Assembly: GCA_902806565.1 (NCBI GenBank)
Contig: CADCXA010000040.1
Span: 310,001 to 374,000 of the forward strand
Direction: 5' to 3'
Length of the DNA stretch: 64,000 nucleotides
Source of the DNA: Hypoxylon rubiginosum
Taxonomy: Eukaryota; Ascomycota; Sordariomycetes; Xylariales; Hypoxylaceae
Part shown: positions 11,126 to 23,146 of the stretch, piece by piece
How positions within the stretch are numbered: the first letter of the stretch is position 1
Layout of the letters: each line of letters opens with the position of its first letter
Position numbers and translations under genes: made by a program
Notes under the pieces: generated by a model
Database searches by the model: none
Seen by the model: only the letters and a program-made list of their open reading frames with translations
What the model was told of the DNA's origin: nothing

Positions 11126-13311
11126 TTATCTGTGAGATGCCTTGCCCATGGTGCGCTTGCCCGCAAACTGTCGTCCGTGTTAGTAAGAGCCGCGCGCAGC
11201 TTCACGTGGAAAGGGGAACGTACCAAATGCTTCGGTAGCGTGGCGCCGATATGCCGATCCGCCTCTCCCTGTCTGGCCATGCGGTTCATCTTCCTCTGGC
11301 TCAGCTTGGCTTGCCTCTCCGCCTTCGTCCTCGTCAGCTCGTCCTGCACACCGTCGTCGCGTCTGTTCGTCGCCGGCTGGCTCCTCGCCCGGCTCTTGGA
11401 TCGCAGCCTGTCCCTCGGCGTCTCGTCTACATCCATGGCGTTCGGGTCCTCGGTGCCCAGGCGACTCCTGGTCAGCGAACGCCCACGACTAATCGCTCTC
11501 GCACCCAGTTGCAGATCTTCCGTGTCGATACCCATCTGGTCGAGAGCGTCGTCGAGCTGAGAGAGGTTCTTCTTGATAGCCTTGCGAGGTAGGGCCGCGC
11601 GGTTCTTCATCCTCTTCATTCTCGATTCGTTACGGATCAGGGACTGCTTCTCTCGGATGATTTCTGCCTTCACCCGGATATCCGCTTCTTCAGCATCATC
11701 AATCTCCTCGTCCGAGTCGTAGTAGCCCTCCGCCTCGAGCCGTTCTTCCTCTTCTTCAAGTGCTTGCAGCTTAGCCTCAATCTCCGGGTCAATGAAGTCG
11801 TAGACATTCTTGCCGTCGTAAATCTCCGGTATCCTATCATGCTTCCATTCGGGATTGTCAAGGATGTAGTCGGCTTTGAGATCAACGTTATAGACACCAG
11901 CACCACCGTTCTCGGCCTCGATGTCGCGGGCCAGCTTGCGGCGTTCCGAGTCGTCCTTGTCGTATTTTCTCATCAGCTTGACAGCTTCGGGGATGTAAGT
12001 CTCCCGCGTAGCGCCGCCCATAGGTTGTGCCACGTGGATTCTGGTCATCACGTCTGCTAGTCTACCACCAACGGCACCGCTGCTTGACGTGCCGGCCTTA
12101 AGCTTCTGAGACACTCGATCAGCGAGAAGTCGCTCGCAAGCAGCATTCTTCACTTCCTGTACTCCCTCTTGCGTATTGCAGGAAAGCTGGAGTAGTTCTA
12201 CCTCGCCGGAGGAGACCAAGGACTGAAGTTCGCCGCCCGTCTTTTCATCTAACTCCTCGGGTCTTAGAATGTCGATCTTGTTAATGACAATGAAGACGAG
12301 CTTGTTCGAGAACAGAGGTTTGATGCTCTTGAATAGTTGCATCTGAGCCGCAACCGAGTATCCGCACTGCTCCGAAAGATCCATAAAGTAGAGAATGGCA
12401 GATCTCAAGTGAGCAATGGCGGTAATAGACTGCATCTCGATTGTGTTCATCTCCTCGAGGGGATGATCTAAGATACCGGGGCTATGTTATGTTAGCATTA
12501 TCCACGAATAGGGGCTTCTTTTGGTTATGCGCATCTTCCTCTTCGACAGAGGTAGAAGGATCTTTTTCAAAGACTTACGTATCTATGGCCTGGAAGCGGA
12601 GGTACTTGTAGTCAAAGTGACCAACAAACAGACTCTTGGTAGTGAAGGCATACGGCTGTACGTCGACATCTGCTCGTGTAACGCTTCGTAGGAAACTCGA
12701 CTTGCCGACATTGGGATATCCACAGATCAGAAGTGTCCGGGTGGTGGGATCAATGGAAGGAAGACGACCGAGATGCTGACGGACTTGGTCTAGATAGAGC
12801 AAAGGGTCCTTCAGTCGCTTGGTAATTGTGGCCATGCGACCGAGGGCGGCTTTCTTGAGCTGCTTGCATTGGAACAGACTCTGGGCATATTTGAGCAGGC
12901 GCACGTAATCTCTGGATATGGTCTCAATCAGGTGCTTGGCTGTGGAGAGGTGGCCGAGCGCAATGCGGAAATGGTCGGCGTCGTATAGGGTGTTTAGGAG
13001 ATCCTTGTGGAAGGGGTGGATGTCTTGTAGGCGAGGGAAGCTCTCGAGGATCAGGGCGAACTTATCCGTGAAGGTCTCCTGGGTGAACTTGACTTTTCGG
13101 GTATAGAATCCTATTGCGACCAGTTAGTATTGGATCAAGATGGGATCGAGCTGCGCATAGGCGTAGTGAGGAGAGACAAACCTCTGATACGGCTGATTTT
13201 GAATCCGGCTCTGATCTGTGTGGGGAGTCGTCGCTGTGTTCTGGACAAGACAATGTCCAGAAACTCTTGCGACGTCGGCACCGGAGGGATATCTTTCCAT
13301 GTGGTCTTCAT
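11126..13311 (-). CDS. NOG1: Nucleolar GTP-binding protein 1 (60S ribosome assembly GTPase)
   Basis: Minus-strand exons 13311-13182, 13110-12579, 12481-11224 and 11167-11126 give 653 residues, close to the usual Nog1 length. The N-terminus ([17 protein letters not shown]) matches the conserved Nog1 start. GTPase motifs are visible: G1 GYPNVGKS at 174-181, a FTTKS switch at 199-203, G3 DTPG at 220-223 (the Thr codon is split by the second intron), and G4 NKID at 288-291. A Lys/Glu-rich coiled region and the conserved RQGEADRH motif follow. The last exon encodes only 13 residues ending in GKASHR. Nog1 binds pre-60S particles in the nucleolus, sits in the polypeptide exit tunnel region and is needed for late maturation and nuclear export. 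An in-frame ATG 12 bases upstream at 13323 exists, but the 13311 start fits the family better. Confidence 0.97.
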
Positions 13312-14280
13312 CTTGGGCGACAATGGGCGATGTCGCTGGTTATATGTTGTTGATGGAGTTTTCTTTTTGGCCTTCTCAACTTTTTTTGATAAAATGGCGG
13401 AAGTGGAGGGATGGTGGGGACCGAAGTGGCACTTTGCGAAATCTTGGCGCAGAAAAAAATCTTATCGGTTATCTTATCTTATCACTGATAACCTAGTCGA
13501 AAATGACCCTATTCTCCTATACCTTTTCTCCCAGTCTCCTTAGTTAATGCTTTGAGATATGTACAATCGCAGTATATACTATATACTAGATAATAGTCAA
13601 TTCGAAGTGGTATTTGATTACCTTTCAAGATAGCCTCATTGATCAAGTATTTTTCAACTTGCAATGGAAACTTGCAAGACTACCATTTGATTGGTCAGAT
13701 GGGTTATCAATTTTGCGAATTTCGACTTCTCGGAAAATGCAATTCTAGTTTTAAATGGAGAATACCGTTTAGTTTCATATTGGGTGTCTACCTAATTATG
13801 CAAGGTTCTTGAAAAATTGATAACTCCAAACGCCGCTTATGCTTACATATGAATAGGCTTCCCCTATTCTCCAACCTCGAAATTTTTGGATTTCAACACC
13901 GAGCTGGTATTCCCGAATAGTCAGTCGGTCGCACGACCAATTACCCAACAAGTTTCAGACCATGTACGCGCCAGCCAGCGTATATATGTAAGTAGGAACC
14001 GTGCGAATACATAAAAAATTCCAGGGGATAGCCTATCCGGGATCTGTTGCTGGACGGTACCGGTACAATACACGGAGGATATCCCGACACCGAAAGGAGG
14101 GAAAAATATATCACTCTTATCTTCCTTCACCGCCTTCGTGTTTATCACGCCAGCTTACGTTATTGAAACCTCTTGCCGTTCACACGACACATCACCGGTG
14201 AGGGAGGAGAGGCAGAGAGGCAGAGAAAAGAGACGTCGGACATCGTACGGAGACGGAGAATAGTCAGAAAAGAGAAAACA
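13312..14280. other. Divergent promoter region of Nog1 and the small membrane-protein gene
   Basis: About 970 bases separate two divergently transcribed genes, so both promoters should lie here. The part nearest Nog1 is AT-rich around 13480-13900. The part nearest the small gene is purine-rich (GAGAGG repeats at about 14200-14275). I see no convincing ORF and no clear TATA box whose use I could defend. Confidence 0.5.
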
Positions 14281-14784
14281 ATGTCCCTGTTGCAGTAAGT
14301 CCTGCATATACACCTAACCTTACCTTACCTTACCTACATACATACCTACCTTACATACCTTACACCCACGTACATACACCTTGGCCAGGTCACATACACC
14401 TTGTCATTTTTTTTCTTCCTTTGCATGTGATAGATAATATTTTTCCTTTTTTTCTTATTCTTTTTTCACGTCTTCAGGCGTCACCGACTTACAAATTAAA
14501 AAATAAAAATTTAAAATACCTTGCTTTTATACTAACCCCAAAGCAATAAAAAAAGATCGTTCCGCAACCTGTCACCACGCGCCCGCGTAGGCGTCGGGCT
14601 GGGCCTCCTGGCGTGGGGCGCCATCGGGCTGCATCTGTCCGACCGCGCCGAGGAGCGGTACGGGCTCACGCCTACCGAGGACGACAAGGCCGCGCTGGCC
14701 AAGGTCCTGCCTCGCATCACCGCCGTTGACAGGGAGACGAGCGACGGCCGTGGCGATCAACAGGGCCAGAACAACCAGCGGTGA
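14281..14784 (+). CDS. Small single-pass membrane protein, 80 residues, possibly mitochondrial
   Basis: Exon 1 is only 14 nt (14281-14294, MSLL plus two bases of a Gln codon). A 261-nt intron starts with GTAAGT, has a TACTAAC branch site at 14529-14535 and ends in AAAG. Exon 2 (14556-14784) continues in frame to TGA. The protein begins MSLLQSFRNLSPRARVGV, has a hydrophobic span at about residues 16-31 (VGVGLGLLAWGAIGLH), then a soluble tail with SDRAEERYGLTPTEDDKAA and a hydrophilic end. The Arg-containing N-terminus before a single Gly-rich membrane span suggests an inner-mitochondrial or other organellar membrane protein, but no targeting is proven. The pattern resembles small conserved fungal proteins of unknown function; I cannot name a family. 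GC-rich codon use in exon 2 contrasts with the AT-rich intron and supports coding. Confidence 0.8.
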
Positions 14785-17672
14785 GCCAGAAAAAAAACAA
14801 CCAACCCAAGCTTGCTCCAAAAAGAGCAGCCCTGAGCCACGCTTGTCAGCCAACTGGCCAGCTCGCTCTTCCTGGCCGTTGTTTCGGTCCACCTATCGGG
14901 TGTCTAGCCACGCCCGAGCCGCACAATAGACCTTTACCTACTTGCGTGCATCCCAAGGTAACTAGCTAGCTACGAAGCTAGCACGGAGAGAAGGAGGATT
15001 TGCGTGTGTCATCCAATGCCAGGAATCATTGCAACGACTGGCTCCCAGGAATTATTATTCCGGTAGTTCACAGTGCCAAGTTGGAGTCCTGTATGATGGC
15101 CTTAAAGGGATCTATGGCTTGGTTGACAGGGGGGCGGTTGAGAAGCTACGTAGGTGTGAAGGAGACGGACGGGTGGCTATATGCAGCTTTCTGAAGATCT
15201 CTTTTTCGAATCTACGCTAGCACTTTCGGCAGTATTCATCAGGGCATGTACTAGTACGGAGCTCACATATCACCACATCATATACAGCACACAGCAAACC
15301 AGGTGAAGGTAATATTCGTGTCGGGGTCTAGCTTCAGGACGACGGGAAGATAGAGTGCTTACTCTCGTATGTACACGATCTTCACCCAGTCTCGACTCTC
15401 GTCGGCACCAACAAACGTCGTTGCCACTACCAACCACACAATTCCAAGTTTCCACGTCGTGGCTATTCCTATTCTTAGTGAGTGAATGCTGTCATGGTCA
15501 TGTTACCAACAAGCAGCAATACCAGGTCAGCCAGCCAGCTAACTTCCTTCGAAAGTTATGAGCTATCACACAACCCAGCTCCTAACCAAAGTCCATGATG
15601 TAAACCTGCACGAAGAAGCGAGCCCAGCGGCCTAGCCGCTGGCGCCGATCGAACGTGGCAAAAATGGGCGAAAGGAGACGTCGCCACGCCACGGGAGGGA
15701 ATAATGGGTGGCTTGTTGTTTCAGATGTTTCTAGATCCCGCGGGATTCCTTCTTAAGACTCGACGCATACATACACACATACACTTACATGCCTGCAGGA
15801 ACCAGCCGAAAGAGGATAGATCCAGCGCAATACTCGTGTAGGTTTAGATATGTACGTCTACGTCTGTGTCTACGTCTATGTCGACGAGCAACGGGTTACC
15901 ACATATGTAGATGGCAGGGGGGGTCATTTAGAAGCAATAATGCCTTGGGCAGTTTTAGTATGTATGTGTGCATGCCGCCACCCCCTGCCCCCTTGATCTG
16001 GTGCCCTGGTCCGGCAAAGCAAGGGATGTTCAGAATAGCCGCTACGTGGCGGGCCCGTGGGTGTTGGACTGGCTGCAGCAGTTGCAGGAAGCTAGCGACT
16101 ACATGTATCCTTAGCCCAACTCTCGACTTTTCACAGCAAGAGATCACGGTTGTAGAGATACAAGCCAGGTTATCTTTCTAACTGCTATATGAAGCTGTAG
16201 CGTATAGCCTAAACAAGTGCCAGGTGGCTAGGTATCAGGTCAACACGTTGTACCTACGCCAGCCATACCTACTCGTCGACAGGAGAGAGAGCCACGATAG
16301 CTGCACGTTCGGGTTGCTCTTCCGTATATGCTTTCCACACCTGTCAATCTACCATTCCTTAGCCTACCCGGTCAGTCAGACTCCCTACCTACCCACCCAA
16401 GGCGGGATGACGCAAATCTCTAGAACCCCGAAAGCTAGGGACGTGGTAAAAGCCCATATAGAATGTATCGTCGCACAAGAGAGAGAGAGACGGTAGACCC
16501 TCGTTGCACAGAACCAAGCAAGAGCCCATGCAAGGTTATTTATTATTCCCACCTTTACCTATGTATGTAGTTAGACGTTATTATCCCGGACTGCGGCTAC
16601 GGGACCGCTGCGCCTATAGCCGCGTGAGTCTCCAAGAGCCAGGGGGGAAAAAAAGGAAAAGGGAAAAAATCCCCTAGTGGGTTCCACCTCAATGTGACAT
16701 GACAGGTCATTTTCCTATACTGATCCCGGCTGGATGTTATACTATGTAGAGTGTGCTTCCTTGATAATAACCAAACTACAGTTTACCTATTGTTATTCTT
16801 GTAGAATTTCTGAAATTTGCGTTGTGTGTTAGAGAACGAGGCTTGTAGCAAAGCAGGTAGTTTGGCATAATTAAAGCGTCAAAAATGAGACAAGTAATTG
16901 AATCTCCCGATGACAGTAGAAGTAGAATAGTAGAATACTCCTTAAGAACTTCATAGTATTGGAAAGTAGTTAACCTGGGCACATAGTATAATTATCACAG
17001 GCGTTAGAATATACGAAAGTATTCTGCTATTTTGGGTTCTAGCACACAAACTAATCCGCGATTCTCTTCAGAGCAGCTCACTAGCCCATACCATCATCAT
17101 CAATACTTCGTAATCCGTACACCAACACTTCAACACAACGGACAAGAAGAGTTGCCGAACCATATACTTTAATTGTTCTGATCTGGAACCTAATCTACTT
17201 CGTGTCCTCGATAAAAAGCCATGCACTCAATGAGTCCGCCCCTGACACTCGTACTTTGCTCGATGCCCCTCCTGTATGAAAATATGCGCACCACACGAAA
17301 TGTGACCACCTCCTTAGAATTGTTTAACCGGTGTAGACGTGAACATCATCATTACCTCCCAAGAGAGGGGTTGGTATGACCTGCCTTCAAAGCCGGCCGG
17401 ATTCTAATCGTCGAGTCTAAATGCAGACGCCTCAGCCAGTCTAGTTTGTTGCGAACCAACCCGGAAATGCAGAGAAATAGCCGCCGTCAACCCGATCCGA
17501 TGCAGAAAAGAATCGAAACTTTTTGAAGAGGCCGGATGGAAATAGGAAATCGGAAAGGGGAAAAAAAGGAAAAAAAAAAAAGAAAGTAAAGCAAAGAAAA
17601 GAAAGGGATCGAAACGCCGCACACATGCTTTTAATAACGTAGATGCCAGGTTGATTATAACCGCCGCTTCGC
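14785..17672. other. Intergenic region between the small membrane-protein gene and the transcription-factor gene
   Basis: These two genes converge here (plus gene ending, minus gene ending). Beyond the 3' UTRs I see only short ORFs without domains. The sequence from about 16700 to 17400 is AT-richer. A purine tract (AAAGGAAAAAAAAAAAAGAAAG type) lies at about 17555-17610, in the likely 3' UTR of the transcription-factor gene. Confidence 0.55.
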
Positions 17673-20600
17673 TCAAACTTCCGTTTTAATAGCTGATATT
17701 CCGGGCGAGTCCACAATTGCCGGCAGAGGCTTGAACAGTTGTGCCATGTCCAAGGTCAGATTGGTAACGCCGAAATCGCTATCAATGTCGTTGACCGATC
17801 CGAGTTCTTCACCCCTCTGAGCACCATCTGACATAACCCAAGCCTTGACGAATTTGAGTTGTCGGATGACTTGTTGGAATCGTAGATCGGGACTCTTTTG
17901 CAAATCCGCCGGCTGGGTATTACTGAGCATCCATTTCGCGAGCCAGTAGAAGTGAATTCCGTCGCGACAGAAGCCGTACCGCCGAGGATTAGAGACAGAG
18001 GGAGGAAACTGAATGGCCATATCCATATCCCAGTAATTTTTGAATTTATCAAGTGCAGTGCTGAGAAACTTATACGTCTGGGCCGAGAAACCGGCGACCG
18101 GCGTACCAGTCGCACTGTTATTGGCACTCGCATTGCCGCTCCCCGTGTCCGAGCCCTTCGCAATGATCCAGTCATTTTGTGTAAGAGGAGTAGCAGATCC
18201 ATCTAGCGGGGCTAAACGACCTTCCACTTGAGCACGCTTGATTTGTGCAAGTATGGCGTGAATGGTTATGAATTTCCCGTACAAATTAGTAGTCCCAGGA
18301 TGCATTTGATAGGACCCATGAAATAATGCCTTGAGGGTAAGATTCAACTCAGGCTGCTTGGTACGTTGCGAACCATCAGGATTTATTGCCCTTACGGCTT
18401 CAGATCCATAGAGATTCAAAGCTTGCGCGCAGTCGAGTGCAGATTGAGTCTCCCACGCGGCATCGTCGGCAGGTAATGGGATACCAATCTCCAGACCGTC
18501 AAATTGAGCTTCGCAGTTGAAATAAAGGCCGCGTGAAACGTCGAGGAGGTATACCATGTGCATCAGACGAATGCGTGATTCTTGCTCGACCCACTTGTCC
18601 CAGTCGAAATGTCCAGGATTCTGGGCCTCCGGTGGAATGGATCGTTGATGGAAAATGCTGTAGTGAGATGGATCTTGACTGACTTGTAATAAATTGAATC
18701 TTCTGGCGATATCGGCTACCAAGGGAAAGAGTCTCCTAGCACTTTCGCGCTGAATAGGCGTACCGTTCCAAATAAGAAGTGCTGACATTAAGATGAGTGC
18801 TTGCAAACGCTCAATGTCCTTCTTCTCCTTGCCGCTCCCGAACCTGATCGAGGCCTGAGTACCATTGCTGGCGAACAGATCACAGTCACGCTCGAGTGCT
18901 ATTTTTAGAAAATTCATTACCTCTCGGACGTTAGAAGAGGCGAGATGGTCGGAGTAGCAAGCGCCCACGCAACACATAGCAGCAATAAGACCAGTGTAAG
19001 CCTCCTGGATCCGGAACGTGGGAATGTGCAGAAAAGAAAAGTGAACGTGAAAATGCGGGTAAGATTCAAGAAAGTTTTTAATGTTCGGAGGAGAAAAGAA
19101 GTCGTGTAGGACAGCGGTTTGGCTGGAGGCGACTGTGCCGGGCGGGTGGAAGAAGCTATGGATTTGCGAAGAGAGCTGTTGGTACCGATCTTGCGACGAC
19201 GCCTGGATGCCCCAATTCGAGAAGAGCGATCGATCGTTTATGCCGTTCGAGGCCACGCCTGGCATGCCGTTGCTCCTGTCGGAAGGAAGGCTAGGCTCGG
19301 TTTTGATTACGGTCTGATTCTGTCCAATATTAGGTGGGAACTGACTGACGTAGGTTTGGTGCGCACCAGACTGTGGAAACATCTGGGACCAGTCAAGGCC
19401 AGATTGTTGGTTTGAGCCAGAAGCTCCATACATAGGCATGCCGTTCTGGTTAGGGGGCATGCCGAAGCTGGCCAACTGGGGATTGATGTTGGAAGACATC
19501 GAGTTCGAGACGTCGCCGTTGTAACCGCCCGTCATGCTTCTTCGATCCCGGTTGTTATTATCATCCATACGGCTCATACTGCTCGATCTAGAAAGCTGGT
19601 TCTGGTCGTTGGCCATGTTTCCCATACCGTCTTGGATCTGGACCATACCGAAGGGATGGACGACATTGTCACCTGGCATGTTAGCCATGCCATTCATGTG
19701 ACCCATGTCTCCCTCGTTAGCTTTCTGCGCATTCTGCTGCTGCTTCTTAACGTGTGCTTGGGGATGAGACAGATGGCTCACCCCAGTGGGGTTTCCTCGT
19801 CGGATCGAGCACTTTTGGAAGTGACGCTTCAAAATGTCACTTCGCGAAAACGTATCGCGGCACAGCACGCACATGTACGGGCGGTCGCCGGTATCTATCA
19901 ATTCCAAATTAGCACAAAGCGGGCAGACGTACTTGTATAAACCGTTGCAACTTACGGCGGAGAAGGTGGCGCTTAAGGTGCTTCGCGTGGAGGTAAGTCT
20001 TAGTACAGTGGGGGCAAGGGAATTTGCCGTGCTCGTCCTTCTGCGGAATTACCGTGTTCTTGGAAGCTCCACTGCCCGTAGGGGCAGCAGGTCTTCCGGG
20101 CGCGCTCGGCAGAATGCCGCGGCGTCCTTGAGACCCGACTACATGAGTGGGCTGCTCGCTCTCCTGGAGTAGAGACTGTTGATGCGGCATCATAGGACTT
20201 CCGCTATAGGGAGACGGCAGCCCAGTCTGCGGCATGACGCCACCGGCGGGCATGGGACGAAGAACGGGAGGTCGCGCTGCTGCAGGGGCCGGCGCAATAG
20301 GCTGCGGGTGAGAGGCCGCAACAGAAGACTGAGGCATCATCGAAGACGATGTCGGATAGCCCTGCTGGGGTTGCGGATACTGATTAGGCATCATCGAGTA
20401 CGACCCACGCGTAGGACCTGAGTTCGGGGGAGGGTATTGACTCATGTTGTTAGGCGGCTGGGGGGTATTGGGTGTGCCTGGCGTCCGAGGAGTGTGCGGA
20501 TGGCTGCCGTAGATGGATTGCATAGCAGAATTGTTATGCTGCAAAGGCGGCAGTGTATGCTGGATAGATGCGTGCTGCAGCTGATTAGGTGAGATTGCTG

Positions 20601-20679
20601 CTGGCGAGGGATACGATGAACCGGTCGTGCCTATGCCGTTAGACGAGTATGGGTTCTGGTTGGAGTGGCCACTGTCCAT
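17673..20679 (-). CDS. C2H2 zinc-finger transcription factor with fungal-specific regulatory domain
   Basis: Exons 20679-19956 and 19894-17673 give 981 residues; the single 61-nt intron splits a His codon inside the first zinc finger. Residues 1-215 are Gln/Pro/Ser/Asn-rich and probably disordered. Two tandem fingers follow: C222-C225-H238-H242 (CPHCTKTYLHAKHLKRH) and C250-C253-H266-C270 (C2HC). They are joined by the TGDRPY linker. The C-terminal half contains the LHDFFSPPNIKNFLESYPHF and HIPTF segments typical of the fungal transcription-factor regulatory domain (Fungal_trans type) and a LSTALDKFKNYWDMD-like helix. It is a nuclear DNA-binding regulator of unknown targets; this architecture is seen in the Klf1/Zas1-like group. 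The frame is open 22 codons upstream to 20745, but a CTACAG acceptor-like site lies just before ATG 20679, so I chose the latter. Confidence 0.92.
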
Positions 20680-22500
20680 ATCCTGTAGGAAAGATGACCA
20701 AGTCACAATTGTAGATGAGGCCACGATTGCTCTTTGATGAAGCAATTGAGGTCTCTCAAAGCCACAATTGTCCTATTCCCCCTCTTCTATTCTTTGTATT
20801 CGACAACTCAATTGAAGTCGCTCGCGAAAAACGATAACGATTCTGCACGCAACAAACGGTAGATGGTGCGCGCGTGACGTGTTTAGAGGGGCACAGCGGA
20901 GGTATACGCGTTGGAGAGCCCTTTTTTTCTTGTTGATTCTCTTTGCGGAATGCCGGAGGTTAAATGCCCGAAAATCGGCGTTGAAGTGGTCCTAATAAAT
21001 CCTCCACGCCTGTTACCCGATCTGAGGGAGTAGATGTTGACGCCAGTGCGGATAGTGGGTTATGGCGCAAATGCAGACTCGACGAGGTTATTCCCAAGTG
21101 TGGGAAAGAGGAAAGGGATTAAAAAAAGGTCGATGAGGGGAACTCTGTTTTTGGGGTAGAATTGGGGATTGTATGGAGCAAGTGGACGAAAGTAGTTCGT
21201 GAGGCTCCAAACCCAGCAGCAAGAAGATGGGACTGTGATGGGGTCCAAATGGTGTTTGTAAAGTGGAGAATTTGGGTCCACGTTCCTCGAGGTGAGAGGT
21301 GTGGTCGACTTCTTATTTCAACCGAATCAATGGTTTTTTTACCCCCTACTCCTTTTGAAAAAAAAGTACCGCGGTGGGAAAAACTTTTTTTTTTTGTTTC
21401 GGTCGGTTTTATTATTCTGGTTCGCCTGCGTACTAGTCCCTTGTCAGAAATCAAATTTGCCCGTCTCGTCTGCGTCTCTAGTAGTTTGACCCAAGTTCAG
21501 GTACAAATACCAATGGGCCTGAAAGGGAAAAAGTGGGCTTGAGTTGCTTGAGTGCCGAAAAAGACTGTGTTATGGGATGATGGGTGGATGTAGTGAATTG
21601 GCGGCGGGCAAGTGGATGCTCTTGAGTGATGGATAGATGACGGTGACTCGTCGAGATTTTGATGCATGCAAACTGCAAGTCAAAAATTGAAAGTGGGCGG
21701 GTTGTGTCAAGTTTGGGTTTGGGGCGGTGGGAAAGGGAAAAGGGAATTTTTATCAATTTAAAAAAGGAAATGCGTAGTGGATGCGCGAGCGGGTAGATTT
21801 TTGTATGGGGGGGTACCTTGAGCTGACACCGTATCTGTATGGTGACGAGGTGAACCATGAACCGTGGCGACAGAAATAGTTTTTTTTTCTTCCTTAGGTA
21901 TTGGGCAAATTTTTTTCTTTTCTCGGGAAAGGGGGACGTGCGTACGTGCCGTTTATTCGACGCGTCCAAACGGTGAAAAGGAGTAAATTTTTTAAGCAAA
22001 TAAAAAAATATAGGAGGAAAGCGGGAAGTAAAAACAAGAAAAAAAATAGTTAAGATAAAAATTTGAGATACACTCACATCAAACCCGAGGTCCACTAAGC
22101 GGTACCAAATTCAGATTATTTCGCCCCTCTCACTGAGCTTCTGCACGTGGACACGAATCGCCCTTTTTTGTTTTCTTTTCCTTACAAGCGGTCAGGAAAG
22201 TTTGACAACAGATTCGCAGGGGTTCCCGTCAATGGGAGGAAAACAGGCTGCAGTGGAATGCTGCGGCGGTATTATCGAGCAGGACGGGAAAACGCGATAG
22301 TTCGATTGGAGAAGATAGAACAATGAGGAAAGGGGGAAAAGGAAGAAATAATAGAAGAAAAGGTCGATTGCTTTTGGGAGAACGAGAACGAGGTTGGAAA
22401 GTATGTAAATATCAAGTTTAGGGGAGCGGGAGTCTAGAGAGGAAAGAAATTCAACGATCAAATCACTTCATCAATTCCTTAGGTACATAAAGGGAAATCA
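20680..22500 (-). promoter_or_regulatory. Long pyrimidine-rich leader/promoter of the transcription-factor gene
   Basis: On the minus strand this stretch is rich in C and T with T-runs and several GT..AG-like pairs. It looks like a long 5' UTR with possible leader introns, as regulatory genes in filamentous fungi often have. Minus-strand ORFs at 21060-21454 and 21478-22095 are rich in Phe, Leu, Pro and Ser because of the base bias and have no domains. Transcript boundaries cannot be seen from sequence alone. Confidence 0.45.
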
Positions 22501-23115
22501 GTTGAATCGTCGCGAGTCGGGGGACCTTGACACTTGACACACAGGAGTCAGGGTAGATGGGTAGATGGAAGGCATCAAAGTACCGGTACTTTGGCCGTTG
22601 ACGAGGGCTATGCTACAAACAGAGAGACTCGAAGAGGTTATGCACGTAGACACCATTTCGCTTAGACTAGGGTATGGCAGTACCTAAGGGTCTTAGTACC
22701 GCATCGGGTTAGCCGTGGCCGATAACCTAGTAGGCTGTTGGCTACCACATGTTGCAGGCGTTGCAGGCGTGGCAGGCGTGCAGGCAAGGTGGTGCAGGTT
22801 GCAGGCACGGACCTTGGTCAGGGCACGCGAATGATTTGTGGCAGGCAGACCAGGCAGGTAGGAACGTAGGCAGAAAAACGAAGTTTCCCAAGGTCAACAA
22901 GTCAACAACCTTGAAGTCACCAAGTCATCAACTCAAGTTCGCGGAAGTACCCACCCAGGGCTACGTAGGTATCTTAGGTATTGATTCTGGCTGCAAGTCT
23001 ACCTTACGTACTTCCCGACTTGGTTCTCGACGTGTACGACCTACATACAACCTACATGGCCCTACATGCCTACATGGCCCTATACATGGCCCTCTACCTG
23101 GCCAGCTACCTAGTG

Positions 23116-23146
23116 CCAGCTACCAGCTACCAGCTACCAGCTACCT
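23116..23146. repeat. 7-bp tandem repeat (CAGCTAC)n
   Basis: Four consecutive units of CAGCTAC, flanked by imperfect copies (CAGCTACCTAGT). It belongs to a simple-repeat patch that includes GCAGGC-type repeats at 22750-22810 and CATGGCCCTA repeats at 23055-23095. Confidence 0.8.
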
